A stretch of DNA of 64,000 bases. Origin: Sphingomonas panni (GTDB lineage Bacteria > Pseudomonadota > Alphaproteobacteria > Sphingomonadales > Sphingomonadaceae). The stretch spans positions 62,001 to 126,000 of the forward strand of contig NZ_JAKREU010000010.1 in the NCBI RefSeq assembly GCF_022664435.1. Direction: 5' to 3'. The translations under genes were made by a program, and so were the position numbers. Shown here one piece after another: positions 1 to 8,244 of this stretch. Numbering within the stretch: the first letter of the stretch is position 1; every line of letters starts with the position of its first letter. The notes beneath the pieces were generated by a model that was not told where the DNA came from, did no database searches, and was given only the letters and a program-made list of their open reading frames with translations.

Positions 1-647
1 GTCGCTACCGGTTGCAGCAGCAGCCGTTCGCCATCGCGCTCCAGTTCGGCGCTCGACCGGTCGAGCGCATCGCGCAGGCGACCATGCAGGCCCCGAATGC
101 GATCCAGTTCGTTCATCGCCTGTCGCAGCCGTCGGGCCGCCTCGCTGTCCTCGGCCCCCGACAGCAGCGGGGACAGTGCAGCCAGATCCTCCGACAGAGC
201 GGAAAGGCGGTCGGCGACCATCCCCTGTTCTGCGACCTGGGTGGCCAGAACATGCAGCGACCGACCGAGATTTTCGACCCGATGGCCCGAAACGGCAACC
301 CGCCGTTCCGGCTCGGCCTCTTGTGGGGCGTTCGGCGTGTCGGGCGATGCCCCATCCTCGATCGCATCCGCCAGCCGCCGCAGTTCCGCGATCGCTCCCG
401 CGTCCAGCGCCCGCTCACCGCGTTCGATGGCGAGGATCAGCGCCTCGGCTTCATGTGCCGCCGCTTCGCTTTCAGGCAACTCGACCGCGCGCGCCGCGCC
501 TTTGAGGCTGTGCGCCCGGCGGCTGAATTCGCGCAGGTCGACGCTGCGCCCGGCATCCGCATCGGCCAGTGCGGCACGGATACCGGCCATATGCTCGGCA
601 AGTTCCTCCGCGAATGCCGCCAGCAATTCGGCCTGAAGCTCGTCCAC
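1..647 (-). CDS. cheA: CheA-type histidine kinase, N-terminal part (cut by window edge)
   Basis: The visible 215 residues begin with a histidine phosphotransfer (Hpt) domain. His46 in the motif AHSLKGAAR is the expected phosphorylation site. A charged linker and a helical segment that may be the dimerisation domain follow. The kinase, CheW-like and any receiver domains lie beyond the left edge. In this family the kinase autophosphorylates under control of a receptor-CheW array and passes phosphate to response regulators. The start is a GTG 16 bases after the receptor gene stop, behind GGGACGGA. It is the last visible gene of the chemosensory operon. A WspE-like kinase is the likely class from context. 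Confident as CheA family; subclass inferred. Confidence 0.85.
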   Translation of the reverse strand, partial: MDELQAELLAAFAEELAEHMAGIRAALADADAGRSVDLREFSRRAHSLKGAARAVELPESEAAAHEAEALILAIERGERALDAGAIAELRRLADAIEDGASPDTPNAPQEAEPERRVAVSGHRVENLGRSLHVLATQVAEQGMVADRLSALSEDLAALSPLLSGAEDSEAARRLRQAMNELDRIRGLHGRLRDALDRSSAELERDGERLLLQPVA

Positions 648-663
648 GCGCGCGTCCGTCCCG

Positions 664-2322
664 TTACAGGCGGTAGCGTTCGGTCAGGCCGACCAGCTTG
701 CGCGACAATTCGCCCAGATCGCCGGCCGCTTGGTCGAGCTGCCGGGTCGAAGCGGCAGTCTGCTGCGACGCTTCCCGGATATTCTGCAGGGCGATGGTGA
801 CCTGCTCGATGCCGATCTGTTGCTGGTTGGTCGATGCCACGATCTGCTGGAACGTCTGCACATTTTCCTGCACGCGGGTCGCCAGTTCCTCGATCGCGGC
901 ATGTCCCGCGTCGGTACGCTCCTTGCCCGACGCGACGCGCTTGACCGCTTCCTCGGTCAGCATCACCGACGAATTGATCCCGCGCTGGATATCCCCCAGG
1001 ATCGAGCGGACGTTGCGGGTCGCCCCCTTCGCCTGATCGGCCAGTTGCTTCATCTCCGATGCGACGATCGCGAAGCTGCGACCCTGTTCGCCCGCCGCTG
1101 CCGCCTCGATCGAGGCGTTGAGCGCGAGGAGGTGCGAGCGTTCGGATACGTCGTTGACCGTCGCGATGATGTCGCCGATCGCCTGCGTCTTTTCCGATAG
1201 CGCGACGATGTTGGTCGCGACCGCTTCGGCCTGTTCGCGGATCGCGTCCATCGCGCGGGCGGTGTCGGTGACGGCGTTCAGGCCGGCATCGCTGACCTGC
1301 GCCGTCGCCTGCGCCTGCGCGATCACTTCCTGCGCACGGCGGGTGATCTGTGCGCCGCTATGCGTGATTTCGTCGACGGTCGCCGCGGTTTCCTGCACGG
1401 CGGCGAGCTGTTCCTCGACCGATGCGGCCTGTTCCTGCGTCGACGCACGGATCTCGGTGGTGGCGGCGTTCAGATCATTGGTCGCGGCGCGGTTCTGCGT
1501 GGCGATGGTTCGCAGGCCGCCGACCATGTCGTTCAGCGTCCGGCCGAGCTGCCCCAGCTCGTCCTTGCCGGTCGCGTCGGTCGTCGTCGACAGGTCGCCT
1601 TCGCCGATGCGACCGACGAACGACATGAACGAATCGAGCGGCCCGACGATCGAACGGCGGGTCGTGACCGCGACCGCGACGGCGACGATGATCGCGACGA
1701 TCAGCCCGAGGACGATCGAAATGCGGCTGGCATTATACACGTCCTGCGTCGCGTCGCGCCCGCGTTCGATTGCTACGTTGAGCGTCTCGCGCGCCTGTCC
1801 GATCCGGGCGACGGTGGCGGCATGATCGCGCACGATGTCGGCTTCGATCGCCAGCACGCCGGCACGATCGCCCGCACTGATCGCAGCCAGCTGCGTTTCG
1901 ACGTCGCTGCGCGTCTGCTTGAGTGCCTGATCGCCCGCTGCCAGCTGACGCGCCATCGCCGCCCACAGGTCGGACCGGGCACCGGTGACCGAATTGTCGC
2001 GATAGGTTTCCGCCGCGCGTTCCTGTTCGACGATGCCGCGCTGCGCTTCCTCGACGGCGTTGCGCCATCCGGTCGTCGCTTCGCGGACCCGCTTGTCATC
2101 ACCGGTCAGGAACGCCTGGACCAGGCTGGCGCGCTGCTCGACCTTGCGCGACAAGGCATGATCGATGCGGTTCAGCGCCTCCATCGACGCAAGGTCGCGT
2201 TCGACGATCAGGTCGACGGTCTGGCGGACGTCGCCAATCTGGACGAGCGCATAGACGCCGAGCGCGAGGAGGATCGCGGTCAGGGCCGCAAAGCCAGCGG
2301 CGATCCGGGTGGAAACGGACAA
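664..2322 (-). CDS. Methyl-accepting chemoreceptor with a divergent signalling tip
   Basis: This is a 552-residue receptor that should sense a periplasmic or membrane signal and control the neighbouring CheA. The first membrane helix is about residues 8-30, a helical sensor of about 170 residues follows, and the second helix is about 201-221. Next come a HAMP domain (about 222-275) and a coiled-coil signalling domain. The hairpin tip reads SERSHLLALNASIEAAAAGE at about 393-412. Most receptors have the tip EAARAGE, so the conserved Arg is Ala409 here. No C-terminal CheR/CheB tether peptide is seen. The start is TTG, three bases after the cheW stop and directly behind AGGAAGGATAAGGT. Family is certain; ligand unknown. 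Confidence 0.93.
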   Translation of the reverse strand: MSVSTRIAAGFAALTAILLALGVYALVQIGDVRQTVDLIVERDLASMEALNRIDHALSRKVEQRASLVQAFLTGDDKRVREATTGWRNAVEEAQRGIVEQERAAETYRDNSVTGARSDLWAAMARQLAAGDQALKQTRSDVETQLAAISAGDRAGVLAIEADIVRDHAATVARIGQARETLNVAIERGRDATQDVYNASRISIVLGLIVAIIVAVAVAVTTRRSIVGPLDSFMSFVGRIGEGDLSTTTDATGKDELGQLGRTLNDMVGGLRTIATQNRAATNDLNAATTEIRASTQEQAASVEEQLAAVQETAATVDEITHSGAQITRRAQEVIAQAQATAQVSDAGLNAVTDTARAMDAIREQAEAVATNIVALSEKTQAIGDIIATVNDVSERSHLLALNASIEAAAAGEQGRSFAIVASEMKQLADQAKGATRNVRSILGDIQRGINSSVMLTEEAVKRVASGKERTDAGHAAIEELATRVQENVQTFQQIVASTNQQQIGIEQVTIALQNIREASQQTAASTRQLDQAAGDLGELSRKLVGLTERYRL

Positions 2323-2325
2323 ACC

Positions 2326-2838
2326 TTATCCTTCCTGAAGACGTGCGGGGAGAAGTCGTTCGATCAGCACGACCGGGTCGATCCGTGTCAATCGCTGGTC
2401 GTCATCGATTACGAGGGTGGAAAGAGTGGGACCGGTGTCAGTGCGGAGGACCGTGGCGACGCCGGACACCGCGTCGACCGCCAGTGCGATGCGCGGGGTT
2501 TCGTGGCGCAGCACGATCATCGCGGTCGGCTCGGCGGCGTCGTGATCCAGCAGTTCGGCCAGCGCGAACAGGTTCACGACCGTTCCGCGCCACGCCACCA
2601 GCCCGCGCAGCACGCCCGGCGCGTGGGGCAGGCGCGTGACCTTCGGCAGCGGCGCGACCGCGCGGACGCAATCGATCGGCAGCCCGTGCGCCACGCCGCC
2701 GAGGTCGAACAGCAGCAGTGTTTCGCGCGGCCGGTCGTCGGTTTCTCGCACCCCGGCAACTGCGCGCTGCCGGGCGGCGAGAATCGCAGTGACGGCATCG
2801 GCGTCGAGGTCGTCGGACAGGATGGTCGGCACGCTCAT
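2326..2838 (-). CDS. cheW: CheW-like coupling protein, second copy
   Basis: A 170-residue protein whose C-terminal 130 residues form a CheW domain, beginning at ETLLLFDLGGVAHGLP. CheW bridges receptor tips to CheA in the cytoplasmic array. An N-terminal extension of about 38 residues precedes the domain. Its ATG overlaps the upstream cheR stop by four bases (ATGA), so translation is coupled. The downstream receptor begins three bases after its stop. Two CheW proteins flanking a TPR-tailed CheR is the arrangement of Wsp-type (alternative cellular function) clusters, where this gene corresponds to wspD by position. The assignment to CheW is firm; the Wsp equivalence is inferred from gene order. 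Confidence 0.88.
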   Translation of the reverse strand: MSVPTILSDDLDADAVTAILAARQRAVAGVRETDDRPRETLLLFDLGGVAHGLPIDCVRAVAPLPKVTRLPHAPGVLRGLVAWRGTVVNLFALAELLDHDAAEPTAMIVLRHETPRIALAVDAVSGVATVLRTDTGPTLSTLVIDDDQRLTRIDPVVLIERLLPARLQEG

Positions 2839-4112
2839 CGCCCGGTTCCGATCGTGTGGCGGATGGCGGCGGTCATGGCACCGGCAGTCATACCGTCGCC
2901 TTCGGCCAGTTCGGTATCGGGCGCAAGGCTGCTCGCGACGCGCAGCGCATTGGTCAGGCTGCGGCGGCCATCGGGCGCGCGGCCCTGTGCCAGCAGGTAA
3001 TGGCCGAACTGGTAATGCGCCATGGCGAACGACCGGTCGAGATAGAGGGCGTCGCGAAAGGCGCGTTCGGCGCGGTCCTTGTCCCCCGTGGCGAGCGCGT
3101 CGAGCGCCGCGAAATAATGGGCGGCGGCATCCGGCGCGCGAACCACCGTCGGTGGTGCTGCCGGGCCCGGCGGCGGCGGGGACGTGCGAACGGCCGTGAG
3201 ACGCGGGGCGGGGGATCGCGCCGGCGTCGCTGCCGGCGGCGGCGTATCGGGTAACGGCTCGGCGGGGGCCGTCCGGGGCCGCGTGTCGAGCGGACGATAG
3301 GTCAGGATGCCGCCGGTCAGGTCGCTGTCGGCGACCACGTCGAAACCGGGATTGGGTTCGGCATGGCCGAGCAGCAGGATGCCGTCCGCCGCCAGCCGCT
3401 CGGCGAGCGCGCCGACGATCGCGGTCGCATCCTCCTGGGCGAAATAGATCAGCACGTTGCGGCACAGGATCAGGTCATAATCGCTGAAGCCGAGCGGGGC
3501 GGCGACATCGATCATGGTCAGCAGGTTATGGCGTTCGAACCGGGCGATACCGCGATAGCGATCCTTCAGCCGGTAGCGGTCGCCCTTCCGGTCGAACAGC
3601 CGCGCTCGCTCGCTCTCGCCCATGGTGCGCAACGCCCAGGACGAATATTCCGCCTGTCGTGCCGCTTCCACCGCCGCTTCGTCGATGTCGGTGCCGGTCA
3701 GCGCGATGCGCCAGTCGTCGATCGCGTCGCCCAGCAGGTCGGCGAGCAGGATCGCAACCGAATGCGCTTCCGCCCCGGTCGAACAACCCACGCTCCAGAT
3801 GCGCAGTCGCTTGTCGTCACGATGGCGTTCGATCATCTCGGGCAGGATGCGGGTCTTCAGCGCGTCGAACTGTTCGGCGAAGCGGAAGAAGAAGGTTTCG
3901 TTGATCGTTACCGCGCTTTCGAGCAGCGGCCATTCTGGATTGGCCGGATCGCGCAACCGGGCGCGATAGTCGCCGAGCGTCGCATCGCCGGTAGCGGTCA
4001 TGCGCCGTGCGACATGGTCGGCGAGCTGCGCGTCCTTGTCGGTATAATAATGATGGCCGGTCCGCGCGATGACCAGCGCCTTCACCTCCGCAAAGGCTTC
4101 GTCGCCGATCAT
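2835..4112 (-). CDS. cheR: CheR receptor methyltransferase with C-terminal TPR tail
   Basis: The first 270 residues match CheR: a helical N-terminal domain, then a SAM-binding fold with WSVGCSTGAEAHS as the glycine-rich loop and LCRNVLIYF further on. It methylates receptor glutamates to adapt the array. A proline-rich linker leads to a C-terminal tetratricopeptide-like segment (AAHYFAALDALATGDKDRAE onward). This architecture is typical of WspC rather than enteric CheR. The ATG at 4112 gives an ATGA overlap with cheW and is preferred over an in-frame ATG at 4124. The stop overlaps the next cheW by four bases. The tail may mediate protein contacts; that role is inferred. Confidence 0.9.
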   Translation of the reverse strand: MIGDEAFAEVKALVIARTGHHYYTDKDAQLADHVARRMTATGDATLGDYRARLRDPANPEWPLLESAVTINETFFFRFAEQFDALKTRILPEMIERHRDDKRLRIWSVGCSTGAEAHSVAILLADLLGDAIDDWRIALTGTDIDEAAVEAARQAEYSSWALRTMGESERARLFDRKGDRYRLKDRYRGIARFERHNLLTMIDVAAPLGFSDYDLILCRNVLIYFAQEDATAIVGALAERLAADGILLLGHAEPNPGFDVVADSDLTGGILTYRPLDTRPRTAPAEPLPDTPPPAATPARSPAPRLTAVRTSPPPPGPAAPPTVVRAPDAAAHYFAALDALATGDKDRAERAFRDALYLDRSFAMAHYQFGHYLLAQGRAPDGRRSLTNALRVASSLAPDTELAEGDGMTAGAMTAAIRHTIGTGR

Positions 4113-4582
4113 GTCGCCGTCCACTGGTCTTGGCGGGTAGCGGCGGCGGCGGTGAGCGCGGCCAGCGTCGCCCGTTCGCCGTCCAGTAGCAGCCGATCGA
4201 CCGCGACGACATGCGCGACCTCGCCATCGGCCAGCGGCAGTTCGCCGGTGATGGCGGCGTTCAGGCTATGGCCGGGTGACAGCGGGCCGACCGCGCCGGT
4301 CACGACATCCTCCGCCCGGTCGACCAGCAGGCAGATATCGTCGCGCAGCCGCACGAGGTGCGCGAACAGGTCGATCCCCGCCAGCGGCGCGTGCGGATCG
4401 AGCAACAGGTGCGGCGCGAGGACCGGTACCGGTCGCCCCTGCAACGTGACGAAGCCGAGCAACGGGCGCGGCAGCCCCGGCGGCGCGTCGATCGGCAGCA
4501 GCGGCAACACCTCGCGCACCGCCGTCATCGGCAGCGCGAGGCGGGTGTCGCCGATGCGCAGGATCAGGAACGACGCGGTCAT
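4109..4582 (-). CDS. cheW: CheW-like coupling protein, first copy
   Basis: A 157-residue single-domain CheW, from MTASFLILRIGDTRLALPM through the usual LVDRAEDV region. It should couple the receptor to CheA. The start is the ATG overlapping the last base of the mobA stop (TGATG); a GTG one codon earlier is possible. This one-base overlap is the physical junction between the molybdenum part and the chemosensory part of the operon. It suggests both parts are translated from one transcript. By position it corresponds to wspB of Wsp clusters. The two CheW copies here are clearly different in sequence, so this is not a recent tandem duplication. Confidence 0.87.
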   Translation of the reverse strand: MTASFLILRIGDTRLALPMTAVREVLPLLPIDAPPGLPRPLLGFVTLQGRPVPVLAPHLLLDPHAPLAGIDLFAHLVRLRDDICLLVDRAEDVVTGAVGPLSPGHSLNAAITGELPLADGEVAHVVAVDRLLLDGERATLAALTAAAATRQDQWTAT

Positions 4583-5130
4583 CACCGTCTGGCTATATCG
4601 TGCTTCGCCAGCAGCGCCAGATCATCCGGTGTGTTGATATTGGTAATTCCGTCCAGACCCGCGATCCCGACCGCACCGATCCGGTCGGCAAAGGCCCGGA
4701 CCGAACGTGATCCGCCCCCGGCCAGCAGGCCGTCTAGAACCGGCGCGGCACTGCTCGGCCACCATCCGACCACCGGCAGGTCGGCGAGATAGGCGGCAGG
4801 ACCAGCACTGGACAGGTGATCGCGACATCCGGCGGGCAGCAACGGCGCGTCGCATGGTACGGTCAGCACCTGGGCAAAGCCGTGCGTCGCGGCGTAATGC
4901 AGTGCGCCGGCAACCCCGCCGAGCGGCCCCAGATCGGTCGCCGGCCGGTCGGCGACGCTCACCATGCCCGGATGCGACCGGCCGACTACGACCAGCGCGT
5001 CGACCTGGGTACCGATCGCGTCGGCCACGCGGTCGATCAATGCGCGCCCGCCAAGCGTCGCAAGCGCCTTGTCGCTACCGAAACGGGTCGAACGGCCGCC
5101 GGCGAGGATCGCGCCCAGGATGCGGGTCAT
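4582..5130 (-). CDS. mobA: Molybdenum cofactor guanylyltransferase
   Basis: A 182-residue MobA that joins GMP to molybdopterin to form the bis-MGD cofactor used by DMSO-reductase-family enzymes. The nucleotide-binding start ILAGGRSTRFGSDKA and VPCDAPLLP (metal-binding Asp) are intact. It acts in the cytoplasm. The length is slightly short but normal for alphaproteobacteria. The start ATG overlaps the fdhD stop by four bases, and its own stop overlaps the next cheW start by one base. Placement directly after the oxidoreductase and fdhD indicates that this operon supplies a bis-MGD enzyme with its own cofactor step. Confident. Confidence 0.93.
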   Translation of the reverse strand: MTRILGAILAGGRSTRFGSDKALATLGGRALIDRVADAIGTQVDALVVVGRSHPGMVSVADRPATDLGPLGGVAGALHYAATHGFAQVLTVPCDAPLLPAGCRDHLSSAGPAAYLADLPVVGWWPSSAAPVLDGLLAGGGSRSVRAFADRIGAVGIAGLDGITNINTPDDLALLAKHDIARR

Positions 5131-5906
5131 GTCGCGAGCATCGCGTCGTCGCGGACCAACGTCCTGAGCGGCAGCCCGGCCTCGGCAGCGCGATCGATCG
5201 CCAGCGTAGTCGCGGCGGACAGGGTGGCGAGGAGGGGGCATTGCGCCAGCACCGCCTTCTCCACCAGTTCGAACGAGCAGCGGGACGACAGCAGCGCGAA
5301 GCCGCCATCCCAATCCAGACCGCCACGTCGCATCGCGCCGATCAACTTGTCGAAGCCATTGTGTCGCCCGACATCCTCGCGCACCAGCCGGATGGTGCCA
5401 TCGGCGGCACAAAGCGCCGCGGCATGGGTCGCACCGGTCGCCCGAGCCAGCGGCTGGTGGTCGCGGAGCGTCCCCGCCGCCGCGAGAATAGCCGCCGGAG
5501 TAGCGTTGCTGCCGACCGCCAGCGACGGCAGCGGGCGCAGCGCCTGTTCGAGATTTTCGATCCCGCACAATCCGCAGGACGATTCCGACACACGGTGCCG
5601 GACCCGATCCGCCACCCGGTGATGGCAATCGGGGGTCAGCATCACGCGCAACAGCGTACCGGCGGCGACGGGGTGGGCCGCGACCTCGATCACGTCGCCC
5701 GGCGTATCGACCAATCGTTCGGCCAGCACGAACCCATAGGCGAGGTCGTCGAGGTCGACAGGCGTCGCCATCAGCACGGCATAGCCCAGACCGTTGATCT
5801 CTATCGCGACCGGAGCCTCGATCGCGACCACCCGGTCCTGTCCTGTGGCATCCCCCGATGCCGCCACCCGGTCCACTGGCCGGGTGGCAACGCCCCCATG
5901 ATCCAT
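5127..5906 (-). CDS. fdhD: FdhD sulfurtransferase for molybdoenzyme activation
   Basis: A 259-residue FdhD. The family takes sulfur from IscS and delivers it to the bis-MGD cofactor of formate dehydrogenases, which is essential for their activity. The conserved CxxC loop is present as SSCGLCGIENLEQA, and the RCSFELVEKA segment is typical. The start ATG overlaps the oxidoreductase stop by one base (TGATG), and the stop overlaps mobA by four bases. The presence of fdhD supports the idea that the upstream enzyme uses a sulfido-molybdenum centre like formate dehydrogenase. Confident. Confidence 0.95.
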   Translation of the reverse strand: MDHGGVATRPVDRVAASGDATGQDRVVAIEAPVAIEINGLGYAVLMATPVDLDDLAYGFVLAERLVDTPGDVIEVAAHPVAAGTLLRVMLTPDCHHRVADRVRHRVSESSCGLCGIENLEQALRPLPSLAVGSNATPAAILAAAGTLRDHQPLARATGATHAAALCAADGTIRLVREDVGRHNGFDKLIGAMRRGGLDWDGGFALLSSRCSFELVEKAVLAQCPLLATLSAATTLAIDRAAEAGLPLRTLVRDDAMLAT

Positions 5907-8182
5907 CAGGCGACGATACGCACCGGCACTGCCTTCGCCGCCGGCGTTTGCGACCCGAAATCATGCCAGCCGAGCGGGATTAGCGGGTTGAGTTCGGGAT
6001 AATAGCCGGCGATGCAGCCGTCGGGCAGATCGAACGGCACAACCTTCAGCCCGCCGACGCGCCGGTCGATCCCGTCGTCGCTGTCGCCGACGATGGTTAC
6101 GACCTGCCCCTTGTGCAGCCCGGCCTTCTCGATCTCCTTCGGGTTCATCATCACGACGTCGCGCGTGCCGGTGATGCCCCGGAACCGGTCGTCATAGCCA
6201 TAGATTGTGGTGTTGAACTGGTCGTTCGACCGCAGCGTCACCAGCCGCAGCCGGCCCGGCGCATCGGCAATCGTGGTGCCCGAGAGCGAACGGGGCACGG
6301 TGAATTCCGCCTTGCCGCTCTCCGTCTTCCAAATCCGTTCACGTGCCGAATTGCCGCGATAGAAGCCGCCCGGCGTGAACATCCGTTCCTCGAAATCGTG
6401 GAACTGTTCGGGATAGGTCTCCTCGATCAGCTTGCGGATCTTCGCATAATCGCCGGTCCACCCGTCCCAGTCGACCTTCGGATTGGGATCGAGCGTCGCC
6501 TTGGCGATTCCGGCCACGATGGCGACTTCGGATTTGAGATGCTCGCTCGCCGGCTCGTGCGTCGCGATCGAACCGTGGATATGGCTGAACGTATCCTCGA
6601 TCGTGACGATCTGTTCGCCGCCCGCCTGCTTGTCGACCTCGGTCCGCACGAGGCAGGGGAGGAGGTACGCGACCTTGCCGTTGATGAGGTGGCTGCGGTT
6701 CAGCTTGGTCGCGATCTGCACCGTCAGGCGCATTTGCGGCCACGCCGCCTCGATCCGTTCCAGATCGGGGATCGCGCGCAGGAAATTGCCGCCGAGCGAC
6801 ACGAAGGCGTCGATCTCGCCCTTCAATATGCCTTCGCACGCGGTGACGGTGTTGTGGCCATGGTCCATCGGCGGTTCGAAATCGAACAGCTCGCGCAGCC
6901 GGTCCATCGGTACCAGTTCGGGCTTCTCCGAAATGCCGACGGTGCGCTGGCCCTGCACGTTGCTGTGCCCGCGCACCGGCGACATGCCGGTGCCGACGCG
7001 GCCGATATTGCCCTTCATCAACAGCAGGTTGACGTAGGTGGCGACGTTGTCGAACCCGTTGACCTGCTGCGTCAGGCCCATGCCATAGATGCCGATGGTC
7101 CGGTCCGCCTCGACATAGACCTGTCCCGCCGCCTCGATATCGGCGCGGGGCAGGCCGCTTTCGCGTTCGATATCGGCCCAGTCGGTCGCCCGGACCATCG
7201 CCTCGAACTCTGCCCAGCCATGGGTATGTTGTTCGATGAAATCGACGTCGAGGACATGGACCTGATGCTCGGCCCAGCTCTTGTCCTCGGCCGCCAGCAC
7301 ATGTTTGGCGAGGCCGATCATCACCGCGACGTCGCCGCCGGGCTTCACCTGATGATATTGGCAGCTGATCTTCGTCTCGCTGCGCGTCGCCATCTCGAAC
7401 GGGTTCTGCGGATCGGTGAACGCGATCAGCCCCGGTTCCTTGACCGGGTTGAAGGTCACGACCTTGCAGCCGCGCTTCACCGCGTCGCGAAGGGGGTGGA
7501 GGAAGCGCGGGCTGTTCGACCCGGTATTCTGGCCGAAGAAGAACATCGCGTCGCAATGTTCGAAATCGTCGAGGATCGATGTGCCTACGGGTGCGCCGAT
7601 CGTCTTCTTCAGCGCGACCGAGGTCGTCTCATGGCACATGTTCGAACTGTCGGGCAGGTTGTTGTGCCCATAGAGGCGGGCGAACAGCGCGTAGAGATAG
7701 GAGGTTTCGAGGCTGGCGCGGCCCGAAGCATAGAAGATCGCCTTCTTCGGATCGATCGCACGCAGCTCCGCACCGATCGCGCTGAACGCTTCGTCCCAGC
7801 TGCATTCGACATAATGGTCGGTCGCATGGTCGTAGCGCAGCGGATGCGTCAGTCGCCCGACATGTTCGAGATCGAAATCCTTCCACGTCTTCAATTCGCT
7901 GACCGAATGCTTCGCGAAGAATTCCGGCGTGCAGCGGTTGGGCGTCAGGTCCCAGAGCGTCGCCTTCGCCCCGTTTTCGCAGAATTCGAACGGGTGCGGC
8001 TCGGCGGGCTTGCCCCATGCGCAGGACGTGCACATGAAGCCCTTCGACTTGTTCTGCCGGGCGAGTTGCGCCAGCGCGGCGGGGCGGTTACGCTCCTTGG
8101 CAAGGACCTTGGACATCCCCTTGACCGAGCCCCAGCCGCCTGCCGGGCCGTCATATCCCACCACATCGTCCCGATCCGCCAC
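5906..8182 (-). CDS. FdhF/YdeP-family molybdopterin oxidoreductase
   Basis: A 758-residue cytoplasmic bis-MGD oxidoreductase of the YdeP type, nearly the length of E. coli YdeP. No Tat signal is seen. An N-terminal CxxC (Cys51, Cys54) plus Cys68 in FEFCENGAKA probably bind an iron-sulfur cluster. Cys183-His184 in SNMCHETTSVAL fits the place of the Sec-His pair of formate dehydrogenase H, so Cys183 is the likely metal ligand. The C-terminal molybdopterin dinucleotide domain starts near RLRLVTLRSND. The start is GTG, with AAGGA about seven bases upstream. fdhD and mobA are coupled behind it. The substrate is not proven: YdeP is linked to acid resistance, and formate is only one option. Confidence 0.92.
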   Translation of the reverse strand: MADRDDVVGYDGPAGGWGSVKGMSKVLAKERNRPAALAQLARQNKSKGFMCTSCAWGKPAEPHPFEFCENGAKATLWDLTPNRCTPEFFAKHSVSELKTWKDFDLEHVGRLTHPLRYDHATDHYVECSWDEAFSAIGAELRAIDPKKAIFYASGRASLETSYLYALFARLYGHNNLPDSSNMCHETTSVALKKTIGAPVGTSILDDFEHCDAMFFFGQNTGSNSPRFLHPLRDAVKRGCKVVTFNPVKEPGLIAFTDPQNPFEMATRSETKISCQYHQVKPGGDVAVMIGLAKHVLAAEDKSWAEHQVHVLDVDFIEQHTHGWAEFEAMVRATDWADIERESGLPRADIEAAGQVYVEADRTIGIYGMGLTQQVNGFDNVATYVNLLLMKGNIGRVGTGMSPVRGHSNVQGQRTVGISEKPELVPMDRLRELFDFEPPMDHGHNTVTACEGILKGEIDAFVSLGGNFLRAIPDLERIEAAWPQMRLTVQIATKLNRSHLINGKVAYLLPCLVRTEVDKQAGGEQIVTIEDTFSHIHGSIATHEPASEHLKSEVAIVAGIAKATLDPNPKVDWDGWTGDYAKIRKLIEETYPEQFHDFEERMFTPGGFYRGNSARERIWKTESGKAEFTVPRSLSGTTIADAPGRLRLVTLRSNDQFNTTIYGYDDRFRGITGTRDVVMMNPKEIEKAGLHKGQVVTIVGDSDDGIDRRVGGLKVVPFDLPDGCIAGYYPELNPLIPLGWHDFGSQTPAAKAVPVRIVA

Positions 8183-8205
8183 GGCAATTCCTTCTCTACG
8201 CCTGT

Positions 8206-8220
8206 GGCGTAGCCTACGCC
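8206..8220. promoter_or_regulatory. Short perfect palindrome upstream of the molybdoenzyme operon
   Basis: GGCGTA-GCC-TACGCC lies in the 62-base gap between the thiolase stop and the oxidoreductase start. Part of the same word (CTACGCC) recurs a few bases away at 8196. It could be an operator or a small hairpin; it has no T-run, so a terminator is less likely. Confidence 0.35.
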
Positions 8221-8244
8221 GGGCAGGGGGTAATGTTCCGCTGG

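Noticed and set aside
1360..3000. Long plus-strand open frame across the receptor, cheW and cheR
   Set aside because: It is antisense to clearly conserved CheR, CheW and receptor genes. Arginine-rich low-complexity translation is the usual shadow in GC-rich DNA.
6113..8212. 699-codon plus-strand frame opposite the molybdoenzyme
   Set aside because: Exact antisense shadow of a conserved oxidoreductase; no domain, signal or ribosome site.
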